Assembly: GCA_947476695.1 (NCBI GenBank) | Contig: CANJRD010000009.1 | Location: forward strand, 62,001-126,000 | Direction of reading: 5' to 3' | DNA length: 64,000 nt | From: Rhodospirillaceae bacterium | Lineage (GTDB): Bacteria; Pseudomonadota; Alphaproteobacteria; Rhodospirillales; Rhodospirillaceae | Part shown: piece after piece, positions 26,125 to 34,622 of the stretch | Position numbering within the stretch: position 1 is the first letter of the stretch | Layout of the letters: every line of letters starts with the position of its first letter | Made by a program: the position numbers and the translations under genes | The notes under the pieces: model-generated | What the model saw: the letters and a program-made list of their open reading frames with translations, nothing else | The model's database searches: none | Told to the model about the DNA's origin: nothing

Positions 26125-28440
26125 TTAAGATAAACTGCGCGCGATTGTCACCGGCACCGCCTTCGAACTCGGCGTGCCGGAGCGCGGCCCGTGCAGCGCC
26201 AAAGGTACGAGGACATTGGCCTCAGGGAAATAGGCGCCGACACAGCCGCGCGGCATATCGTGCGGTACCGGCAGCAAACCTTGCAGCACGCGCGCCGCGC
26301 CGTCGTCCGAGACAGTCGCCAAGTCGACCCGCGCGCCGTCGGGCAACGCGAGCGCGGCGATATCGTCCGCATGCATGAACACCACACGCCGGTGGCCCTT
26401 GATGCCGCGATAGCGGTCGTTCCGGGAATAGACGGTGGTGTTGTACTGGTCGTGGGCGCGGAAGGTGGTCAGCGTATAGACCGGCTGCGCCGCGCGGGCT
26501 TGGGCCGCCTCGCGCTGGGTCAGCGCCGGCAGCGATGCGGGAATGAAGTTCGCCTTTCCGGTCGCGGTGTTCCAGCGCCGCTCCTTGGCGCTGTTTTCAA
26601 GATGGAACCCGCCGGCACGCATAATGCGCGTGTTGAAGTTCTCGAAATCGGCGAACACCGCTTCGATGCGGTCGCGGATCAGACGGTAATCGTCACGCAG
26701 GTCCGCCCAGGGCACCCGGCTGTTCGGCAATGTCGCCATGGCGATGCCGGCAACGATCCACGGCTCCGAGCGCAGCATCTTCGAGGCGGGATGGTTCATC
26801 CCCGACGACGAATGCACCATGCTCATGGAATCTTCGACCGTGATCGCCTGCTTGCCGGTCTTCTGCACGTCCATCTCCGTGCGGCCCAGCGCGGGCAGGA
26901 TCAGCGCGCGCTTGCCGTGGACAAGATGACTGCGGTTCAGCTTGGTCGAGACGTGAACGGTCAAATTGAGTCCGCGCATCGCCGCCCAGGTCAGCGCGGA
27001 GTCCGGCGCGGCGGCGGCGAGGTTGCCGCCCATCGCGAGCAGGGCTTTGGCTTTGCCGTCACGCATCGCGGCGATGGCTTCGACGGTGTTCACGCCCGGT
27101 TGGCGCGGCGCCCTGAACCCGAACACGCGTTCGAGCGTATCGAGGAACGCCGCACTCGGCAGTTCGGTGATCCCCATCGTGCGGTCGCCCTGCACGTTGG
27201 AATGACCGCGCACGGGGCACGGCCCGGTGCCGGGACGCCCGATGTTGCCGCGCAGGAGCAGCAGATTGATGATGTTCTGGATGGTCTCGACCGCGCCGAC
27301 ATGCTGCGTCAGCCCCATCGCCCAGGTGCAGATGACGCGTTCCGCCTGCATGTAGATCGCCGCGGCGTGTTCGATCTCGCCGCGCGTCAGCCCCGATTGC
27401 GCGACGATGCGGTCCCAGCTTTCCGTCGCGAGGTCGGCTTCCAGCGCCTCGATGCCGTGAGTATGCGCGGCGATGAAGTCAACATCCAGCACACGCGGCT
27501 TGCCCGTCGCTTGCGCGGCGCGATCGGCCTCGAAGATCAGCTTCATCATGCCGCGCAGGAAGGCGAGGTCGCCGCCGACCTGAAGCTGAAGATACAGATG
27601 CGTCAGTTCGACGCCGCCACCCGAGAGCCCGTTCACGACCATGTCGGCCGGACTTTTCGGATGCGCGAACTTCAGCAGTCCGCGTTCCTTCAGCGGATTG
27701 ACGGTGACGATCTTCGCGCCCCGCTTCGCGGCCTCGCGCAAATCGCCCAGCATGCGCGGATGATTGGTGCCGGGGTTCTGACCAAAGATGAAGATCGCAT
27801 CGGCGAGCTGCATGTCCTCCAGCAGGATCGTGCCTTTGCCGATGCCGATGGATTCTTTCAGCGCCACGCCGCTGGCCTCGTGGCACATGTTCGAGCAGTC
27901 CGGCAGATTGTTCGTGCCGAACTCGCGCACGAACAATTGCCACAGAAATGCGGCTTCGTTGGATGTTCGCCCCGAGGTGTAGAACAGCGCCTCGTCCGGA
28001 TGACCGAGCGCGTTGAGTTCTTCGCCGATGATCTTGAAGGCCTCGTCCCAGGCGATGGGCAGGTAATGATCGCTGGCCGCGTCATAGAGCATCGGATGCG
28101 TGAGCCGCCCGAACGCTTCCAGCGTGTGATCGTCCTGCGCCATCATCCACGACACGCTGTGGCGCGCGAACACCTCCGGCGTGCAACGCTTGGCGGTCGC
28201 TTCCCAGGACACGGCCTTGACGCCGTTCTCGCAGAACTCGAAAGACGAGGTGTGCTTCGGGTCGCCCCAGGCGCAGCCGGGACAGTCGAAGCCTTCCGGC
28301 TGATTGACCGACAGCAGCGTCTTTGCCGCCGTGAGCGGATTGCCACCCGCCGCCATCGGCTCGGCGCTGGCGACAAGCGCCGGCCAGCCGCCGGCAGCAG
28401 GGGGTGCGTGTTCCGTCGGTTTTTGGGGTGCGTCAGTCAT
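26125..28440 (-). CDS. FdhF/YdeP-type molybdopterin oxidoreductase
   Basis: 771 residues. The N-terminus has F-D-C53-P-G-C56-A-W-G and F-C70-E-N-G, positions suited to an iron-sulfur cluster. The cofactor-binding region has T-S-G-R-T-S-N-E-A-A-F and D-C182-S-N-M-C186-H-E-A-S-G, with no selenocysteine. The middle shows F-G-Q-N-P-G-T-N-H-P-R and the C-terminus the MoCo dinucleotide domain (H-D-Q-Y-N-T-T-V-Y). This is the YdeP subgroup: related to formate dehydrogenases but of unproven substrate. It appears to be the first gene of an operon with the halohydrin dehalogenase and DehI-like protein. No FeS or cytochrome subunit and no fdhD are adjacent. Confidence 0.88.
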   Translation of the reverse strand: MTDAPQKPTEHAPPAAGGWPALVASAEPMAAGGNPLTAAKTLLSVNQPEGFDCPGCAWGDPKHTSSFEFCENGVKAVSWEATAKRCTPEVFARHSVSWMMAQDDHTLEAFGRLTHPMLYDAASDHYLPIAWDEAFKIIGEELNALGHPDEALFYTSGRTSNEAAFLWQLFVREFGTNNLPDCSNMCHEASGVALKESIGIGKGTILLEDMQLADAIFIFGQNPGTNHPRMLGDLREAAKRGAKIVTVNPLKERGLLKFAHPKSPADMVVNGLSGGGVELTHLYLQLQVGGDLAFLRGMMKLIFEADRAAQATGKPRVLDVDFIAAHTHGIEALEADLATESWDRIVAQSGLTRGEIEHAAAIYMQAERVICTWAMGLTQHVGAVETIQNIINLLLLRGNIGRPGTGPCPVRGHSNVQGDRTMGITELPSAAFLDTLERVFGFRAPRQPGVNTVEAIAAMRDGKAKALLAMGGNLAAAAPDSALTWAAMRGLNLTVHVSTKLNRSHLVHGKRALILPALGRTEMDVQKTGKQAITVEDSMSMVHSSSGMNHPASKMLRSEPWIVAGIAMATLPNSRVPWADLRDDYRLIRDRIEAVFADFENFNTRIMRAGGFHLENSAKERRWNTATGKANFIPASLPALTQREAAQARAAQPVYTLTTFRAHDQYNTTVYSRNDRYRGIKGHRRVVFMHADDIAALALPDGARVDLATVSDDGAARVLQGLLPVPHDMPRGCVGAYFPEANVLVPLALHGPRSGTPSSKAVPVTIARSLS

Positions 28441-28452
28441 TCGGCCTGATCA

Positions 28453-28477
28453 CCTGTTAAAGCAGGGAAATAACAGG
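28453..28477. promoter_or_regulatory. Perfect dyad overlapping the leader of the oxidoreductase-dehalogenase operon
   Basis: CCTGTTA-N11-TAACAGG has 7-bp perfect arms and lies 12 bases upstream of the oxidoreductase ATG. On the coding strand one arm ends in AACAGG followed by TGA, where the ribosome-binding site would be. It could be an operator for a dimeric regulator such as the MarR protein at 24168-24599, or an RNA hairpin that hides the ribosome-binding site. Confidence 0.5.
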
Positions 28478-28500
28478 CTGGACGCAACGACATCTGTCGT

Positions 28501-28605
28501 CGTCCTTGGCCCGAAAGGGCCGAGGACCCAGAGGTTTTTTGCGACCGTGAGAGAGGAACCATAAACCTCTGGATCCTCGCGGTCTTGCAGACCGCAAGGA
28601 TGACG
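28501..28605. repeat. Palindromic dispersed repeat, full (two-hairpin) copy
   Basis: The left part has hairpin CCTTGGCCC-GAAA-GGGCCGAGG followed by ACCCAGAGGTTT. The right part reads AAACCTCTGGATCCTCGCGG and then TCTTGCAGACCGCAAGGATGACG, itself a hairpin. The two halves are inverted relative to each other through the CAGAGGTTT / AAACCTCTG arms (28530-28538 and 28562-28570). The element resembles the short copy at 7738-7776. It fills the gap between fghA and the oxidoreductase gene and could fold as a cloverleaf in RNA or DNA. Confidence 0.65.
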
Positions 28606-28681
28606 GCGGCATACCTGGCATTGGCGGTCATGCCGACAATTTATCAGTGGCTGCGTGAGGCCCGCCACCTGCAATTCGCCG

Positions 28682-29530
28682 TCAGACGAGCCGCTCTGCG
28701 TGCCAGCGCAGGTGATCGGCCATGAAGGTCGACACGAAGTAGTAGCCGTGGTCGTAACCGTCATGACGCCGCAGGGTGAGTTTCACGCCGGCGGCGGTGC
28801 AAGCCGCCTCGAACAGTTCCGGGCGCAGTTCGCGTTCCAGGAACTTGTCGGCGAGGCCCTGGTCGACCAGCATCTCGCGGCCTTTGAACGCGGGCGTGCG
28901 CGCGACGAGCGCGGTGGCATCGTGCGCCGCCCAGGTGGCCCGGTCAGGTCCGAGATAACCGCCAAAAGCTTTCTCGCCCCAGGGCACCTGCGACGGCGCG
29001 ACAATCGGCGCGAAGGCCGAGACGGTGCGATAGGTGTGCGGGTTCTTGAGCGCCAGCGTCAGCGCGCCATGGCCGCCCATCGAGTGGCCGAAGATACCCT
29101 GACGGTTCATATCGGCGGCGAAGTTCGCCGCCACCAGCGCTGGCAGTTCCTCGGTGACATAAGCCTGCATGCGATAGTGCGCGGCATAGGGGGCTTGCGT
29201 CGCGTTGATGTAAAAGCCCGCGCCGAGGCCGAAGTCCCAGCCGCCGGCGGGATCGGTGGCGACGCCTTCGCCGCGCGGGCTGGTGTCGGGCGCGATCAGC
29301 ATAATGCCCAACTCAGCGGCGACGGCCTGCGCCCCGGCCTTCGTCATGAAGGTCTCTTCGTTGCAGGTGAGCCCGGCGAGATAGGTCAGCACCGGCACCT
29401 TGCCGCGCTTGGCCTGGTCAGGCGTGAACACGGCGAACTTCATCGCCGTGTTGGTCGCGGCACTCTGATGCTTATGGAAGCTGACCGCGCCGCCGAAGCA
29501 GGCGTGCGTGCTGATCGTCTCGAGTGTCAC
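28682..29530 (-). CDS. fghA: S-formylglutathione hydrolase
   Basis: 282 residues. An alpha/beta-hydrolase of the esterase D family that splits S-formylglutathione to formate and glutathione. The nucleophile motif I-F-G-H-S-M-G-G-H-G-A-L and a late R-R-H-D-G-Y-D-H-G-Y-Y-F catalytic His region are intact. E-T-F-M-T-K-A-G-A-Q and the A-P-D-T-S-P-R-G motif support the assignment. It follows the class III alcohol dehydrogenase gene with no gap, so the two form the glutathione-dependent formaldehyde oxidation unit. Confidence 0.95.
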   Translation of the reverse strand: MTLETISTHACFGGAVSFHKHQSAATNTAMKFAVFTPDQAKRGKVPVLTYLAGLTCNEETFMTKAGAQAVAAELGIMLIAPDTSPRGEGVATDPAGGWDFGLGAGFYINATQAPYAAHYRMQAYVTEELPALVAANFAADMNRQGIFGHSMGGHGALTLALKNPHTYRTVSAFAPIVAPSQVPWGEKAFGGYLGPDRATWAAHDATALVARTPAFKGREMLVDQGLADKFLERELRPELFEAACTAAGVKLTLRRHDGYDHGYYFVSTFMADHLRWHAERLV

Positions 29531-30676
<1,146 letters not shown>

Positions 30677-30721
30677 GCGCGCCGCAGACGCGCCAGCGAT
30701 CAAAAACGTCGTGTGGAAAGT

Positions 30722-31456
30722 CTAGCGACCGCCGGACAGAACAGTGCCCGGCTCACCGCCCTTGGGCCGCGTTTCACGTATCCAGGAGCCGGAGAGCTGG
30801 AACTGGATCACTTCCGCGATGTTGGTCGCATGGTCGCCCACGCGCTCCAGATTTTTCGCAATGAACAGGAAGTGCGTCGAGCATTCCACTTCGGCGGCAT
30901 CGTGCCCGCCTTCGGTCAACTGCGTCGCCATGCGCTGGATCACACCGCGCTGCATGCGCGAGGCGAGATCATCGATTTCCTGGTCGCGGCGCCACACGGC
31001 TTCCGCCTTGCGGGAGTCGCGGGTGGTGAAGCTGTCCATCACCTCCCGCAGCGAGGCGAGCGCGTGCGCGGCGAGCGCGGCCATCTCGGGCGGTGTTTCG
31101 ATCTTCGGATGCTTGCTCAACACCAGCGTGCGCTTGGCGATGTTCTTGGCATAGTCGCCGATGCGCTCCAGCGAGCCGGCGATTTTCACGTTGCCGAACA
31201 CGTACCTCAGGTCGTTCGCCATCGGCTGACGGCGCGCCAGGATTGAAAGCGCGCTGGATTCGATCTTGCGCTCGGCCTCGTCGAGATCCGGATCGCGGGC
31301 GATGATCCGCTCCGCCGCATCGGTGTTGCGCTTCTGCAGGGCTTCAACTGCCGCGCCCAATTGGGATTCGGCCAAGCCACCCATTTCGAGCACGCGCCGC
31401 TCGAGGTGGGAAAGCTCGGTGTCGAAAGACGAAACCGTATGGTCGCCGTGAGTCAT
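30722..31456 (-). CDS. phoU: Phosphate-signalling protein PhoU
   Basis: 244 residues, all-helical, made of two PhoU repeats: the first around L-S-H-L-E-R-R-V-L-E-M-G-G-L-A-E and E-R-I-G-D-Y-A-K-N-I-A-K-R, the second around E-R-V-G-D-H-A-T-N-I-A-E. PhoU connects the Pst transporter to the PhoR/PhoB system and restrains phosphate uptake. Here it stands alone; pst and phoBR are not in the window. The ATG at 31456 gives the normal M-T-H-G-D-H-T start. Confidence 0.94.
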   Translation of the reverse strand: MTHGDHTVSSFDTELSHLERRVLEMGGLAESQLGAAVEALQKRNTDAAERIIARDPDLDEAERKIESSALSILARRQPMANDLRYVFGNVKIAGSLERIGDYAKNIAKRTLVLSKHPKIETPPEMAALAAHALASLREVMDSFTTRDSRKAEAVWRRDQEIDDLASRMQRGVIQRMATQLTEGGHDAAEVECSTHFLFIAKNLERVGDHATNIAEVIQFQLSGSWIRETRPKGGEPGTVLSGGR

Positions 31457-31632
31457 TGCGCGCCGCCGTTCGAGGGGGACTAGATTATCACAGCCACATT
31501 TAGCCGGCGTCCGCCACTGCTTTGTGACGTGGGCATGAAGCTTTTATGACGAAAGCGCACCGCCCGGGTAAGCTCTGGTCCGCGGCAACGCAATGCCGCA
31601 GGGTGGGGCGCTGCTGAGTCGCGGGGGACTTG

Positions 31633-32895
31633 ATGTTGTTGTCGCTACAGAGTGCGTTCGGAATTGCCATGCTTATCGCCATCGCTTGGGCGTTGAGCGA
31701 GCGCCGGGGACAAATCCAATGGCGTGCCATCGTTTTCGGCCTGGCGCTGCAATTCGTGCTGGCGCTGCTGCTGACCCAGGTGCCCCCGGTGCGCGATGCC
31801 TTCGGCGCGCTCAACGGCCTGGTCATCGCCCTCAATGACGCCACCCGCGCCGGCACGTCCTTCGTGTTCGGCTATGTCGGCGGCGGCGGCATGCCGTTCA
31901 CAGCCACCACGCCGGGCGCGACCTTCATCTTCGCGTTCCAGGCCCTGCCGCTGATCCTGCTGATCAGCGCCCTTTCCGCGCTCGGCTTTCATGTCGGCCT
32001 GATCCAGCCGGTCGTGCGCGGCTTCGCCTGGGTGCTGCGCCGGACCATCGGCGTCGATGGCCCGGCCGGCCTGGCGACCGCGGTGACGATTTTCATCGGC
32101 AACGTCGAAGGACCGATGGTGGTGCGCCCCTATCTGGCGGCGGAATCCCGCGCCGGGCTGTTCGTGATGATGACGGCGGGCATGGGCATGGTGTCGGGCA
32201 CCATGATGGTGGTCTACGCGACGATGCTGGCCGATGTGATCCCGAACGCTTTGGGTCAGATTCTCACGGCCTCAATCCTGGCGGCTCCGGGCGCCGCGGT
32301 CGTGGCATTCCTGATGGTCCCGGAAACGGAGTCCGCGCATACCGATACCGCCGAGGTCGCCGTCGTGCGCCATGACGGCGACAACTGGATTTCGGTCATC
32401 GCGCGCGGCGCGCTGGATGCCTTGCCGCTGATCGTCAACATCATCGTCATGCTGATCACGCTGATCGCGCTCGTGACGCTGATCAACACGGCGATCGCGC
32501 ACCTGCCTGACGTGGCCGGCGCGCCACTGACGCTGCAGCGCATGTTCGGCTGGGTGATGGCCCCGCTCGCCTGGCTGGTCGGCGTTCCCTGGTCCGAAGC
32601 GATCACGGCCGGCGGCCTGCTCGGCACCAAGATGGTGCTCAATGAGCTGGTCGCCTATGCCGACATGGCCGCGCTGGGGCCCGACGCCCTGGCGCCGCGC
32701 ACGCGACTGGTGCTGACCTATGCCTTATGCGGCTTTGCGAACTTCGCCTCGATGGGGATCACAATAGGCGGCATGTCGGCCATGGTGCCCCAACGCCGCA
32801 GGGAGATCATCGATTTGACGCCTAAGGCCTTGATTTCAGGTACGATTACCACCTGCTTGTCGGGGGCCATGATTGGCCTGCTGACCCCGGGTTAG
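31633..32895 (+). CDS. Concentrative nucleoside transporter (NupC/CNT family)
   Basis: 420 residues with about eight to ten membrane segments. CNT hallmarks are present: G-V-D-G-P-A-G-L-A-T-A-V-T-I-F-I-G-N-V-E-G-P in the first half, and the M-V-L-N-E-L-V-A-Y and T-Y-A-L-C-G-F-A-N-F-A-S-M-G-I segments in the second. It should import nucleosides with H+ or Na+. A TTG one codon upstream is also in frame; ATG 31633 is preferred. A leader hairpin GCGGCA-N6-TGCCGC lies at 31582-31599. Confidence 0.92.
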   Translation: MLLSLQSAFGIAMLIAIAWALSERRGQIQWRAIVFGLALQFVLALLLTQVPPVRDAFGALNGLVIALNDATRAGTSFVFGYVGGGGMPFTATTPGATFIFAFQALPLILLISALSALGFHVGLIQPVVRGFAWVLRRTIGVDGPAGLATAVTIFIGNVEGPMVVRPYLAAESRAGLFVMMTAGMGMVSGTMMVVYATMLADVIPNALGQILTASILAAPGAAVVAFLMVPETESAHTDTAEVAVVRHDGDNWISVIARGALDALPLIVNIIVMLITLIALVTLINTAIAHLPDVAGAPLTLQRMFGWVMAPLAWLVGVPWSEAITAGGLLGTKMVLNELVAYADMAALGPDALAPRTRLVLTYALCGFANFASMGITIGGMSAMVPQRRREIIDLTPKALISGTITTCLSGAMIGLLTPG

Positions 32896-32935
32896 GCTGG
32901 CTTTTCCGGGCGGCTGAGCGTATGTGACAGCCGCC

Positions 32936-33571
32936 ATGACCTACGCCGTCAAAGAGATTTTCTACACGCTGCAGGGCGAAGGCGCGAACGTCGGCCGCCC
33001 GGCCGTGTTCTGCCGCTTCGCCGGCTGCAACCTATGGAGCGGCCTGGAGCGGGATCGCGCCACGGCGACCTGTCAGTTCTGCGACACCGACTTCATCGGG
33101 ACGGACGGTTTAGGCGGCGGCAAGTTCGCGAGCCCCGAGGCTCTGGCCGAGGCCGTCGCCCGTACCTGGACCGGCAACGGGACCGCGGAACGCTTCGTCG
33201 TGTGCACCGGCGGGGAGCCGTTGTTGCAACTCGACACCGCGCTGATCGCGGCCCTGCATGCGCGCGGTTTCAAGATCGCCGTCGAGACCAACGGCACCAT
33301 CGCAGCGCCCGTAGGCATCGATTGGATCTGCGTCAGCCCGAAGGCGCAGGCCGAATTGGTGCAAAAGCGCGGGCACGAGTTGAAGCTCGTCTATCCGCAA
33401 GCGGGCGCCGAGCCCGAGCGTTTTGCCGGCCTGGCCTTCGAACACCGCTTCCTGCAACCGATGGACGGCCCCGCCCGTGTGGCGAATTCCCAGGCCGCCG
33501 TCGCGTACTGCCTCGCACATCCGCACTGGCGCTTGAGCGTGCAGACCCATAAATACCTGGGAATTCCGTGA
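32936..33571 (+). CDS. queE: 7-carboxy-7-deazaguanine synthase
   Basis: 211 residues from ATG 32936 (a GTG at 32924 is in frame). A radical SAM enzyme that contracts 6-carboxy-tetrahydropterin to 7-carboxy-7-deazaguanine. The iron-sulfur ligands are C31-X14-C46-X2-C49, the long-spacing version known from some proteobacterial QueE, instead of C-X3-C-X2-C. Y-T-L-Q-G-E-G and V-C-T-G-G-E-P-L-L-Q are also conserved. The stop overlaps the start of queD. Confidence 0.95.
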   Translation: MTYAVKEIFYTLQGEGANVGRPAVFCRFAGCNLWSGLERDRATATCQFCDTDFIGTDGLGGGKFASPEALAEAVARTWTGNGTAERFVVCTGGEPLLQLDTALIAALHARGFKIAVETNGTIAAPVGIDWICVSPKAQAELVQKRGHELKLVYPQAGAEPERFAGLAFEHRFLQPMDGPARVANSQAAVAYCLAHPHWRLSVQTHKYLGIP

Positions 33572-33948
33572 GTGGGCCGATGACCGGTAAGTTCGAGATC
33601 GTCAAAGAGTTCGGCTTCGAGGCCGCCCATACCTTCGCGCACAAAACGCCGGGGCACGAGAACACGCGCATGCACGGCCACTCGTTCACGGTCGCCGTCG
33701 CCATGACCGGCGCGCCCGATCCCGTCAGCGGCTGCGTGGTCGACTTCGAGGACGTGGGCCGTGCAATCACCGAGGTGCGCGCCCGCCTCGACCATAATTT
33801 CCTGAACGACATTCCCGGCCTCGGCACGCCGTCGCTGGAGAACCTCGCGCGCTGGATCGCGGGCGAGCTGAAGCAATCGCTGCCGGTCGCCAGCGTGACC
33901 GTGCGCCGCCCGTCCCTGGGCGAATCCTGCCGCTACGAACTCGCGTGA
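33568..33948 (+). CDS. queD: 6-carboxy-tetrahydropterin synthase
   Basis: 126 residues from GTG 33568, which overlaps the queE stop; ATG 33580 is an alternative start. The zinc-binding His are in F-E-A-A-H-T-F and R-M-H-G-H-S-F, with catalytic Asp/His in L-D-H-N-F-L-N-D and Glu in P-S-L-E-N-L. It converts dihydroneopterin triphosphate to the QueE substrate. It is the middle gene of an overlapping queE-queD-queC unit. Confidence 0.95.
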   Translation: MSGPMTGKFEIVKEFGFEAAHTFAHKTPGHENTRMHGHSFTVAVAMTGAPDPVSGCVVDFEDVGRAITEVRARLDHNFLNDIPGLGTPSLENLARWIAGELKQSLPVASVTVRRPSLGESCRYELA

Positions 33949-34622
33949 GCGCGAAAGCCGCCCCGCGCGTCATCGTGCTCCACTCCGGTGGGCTCGACTC
34001 AACGCTTTGCCTTCTGCTCGCGCGCAAGCATGGCCGCACGCCGATCAGCGTCGGGCTGAACTACGGCCAGCGGCAGCTGGTCGAACTGGGCTATGCGGCA
34101 AACCAGTGCGCGCGCTTCGGCATCGAGCGGCGCGTGCTCGAGGTCAGCTGGAACCGCCCCGCCATCGAGATCCCGAAAGACCGCAGCGTCGCGGAGATGA
34201 AGGCCGGCATCGCGCCGACATTCGTGCCGGGCCGCAACGCGGTGTTCCTGGCGCTGGCCTGCGCCGAAGCCGCGGGCGCCGATGCCACTGAGGTGTGGCT
34301 GGGCGTGAACGCGGTGGATTATTCGGGCTATCCGGATTGCCGCGAGAGCTTCCTCACCGCGTTCCGCAAGATGTGGGCCGAAGCCGTGCCGAACGGCCCG
34401 AAGATCGTCGCGCCGCTGGTGACGCTGACCAAGCCGGAGATCGCCAAGCTGGCCGGCGAACTCGGCCTGCAACGCGGCGACACCTGGAGCTGCTACGCGC
34501 CCGACATGAGTAGCGGCGTGGCCGCGCCTTGCGGCCACTGCGACGCCTGCCTGCTGCACGAACACGCCTGGGCCGAAGCCGACAAGGCCGCCCCGCCCGC
34601 GCCGGCCATTCCGCCGCTTTAG
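33945..34622 (+). CDS. queC: 7-cyano-7-deazaguanine synthase
   Basis: 225 residues from a GTG that overlaps the queD stop. The ATP-pyrophosphatase P-loop is L-H-S-G-G-L-D-S-T, and the zinc site near the C-terminus is C-G-H-C-D-A-C with an upstream Cys in W-S-C-Y. It makes preQ0 from 7-carboxy-7-deazaguanine and ammonia. Together with the gluQ gene at 48942-49832, this points to queuosine-modified tRNA in the organism. The stop overlaps the convergent TonB receptor gene by 4 bases. Confidence 0.96.
   Translation: MSAKAAPRVIVLHSGGLDSTLCLLLARKHGRTPISVGLNYGQRQLVELGYAANQCARFGIERRVLEVSWNRPAIEIPKDRSVAEMKAGIAPTFVPGRNAVFLALACAEAAGADATEVWLGVNAVDYSGYPDCRESFLTAFRKMWAEAVPNGPKIVAPLVTLTKPEIAKLAGELGLQRGDTWSCYAPDMSSGVAAPCGHCDACLLHEHAWAEADKAAPPAPAIPPL

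Noticed and set aside
26125-28440. Formate dehydrogenase call for the molybdopterin protein
   Set aside because: It belongs to the YdeP-type subgroup with unproven substrate, has no selenocysteine and no adjacent electron-transfer subunits.
26191-28449. 752-codon ORF opposite the molybdopterin oxidoreductase
   Set aside because: Shadow frame; no motif and low-complexity composition, whereas the minus-strand gene has full family signatures.
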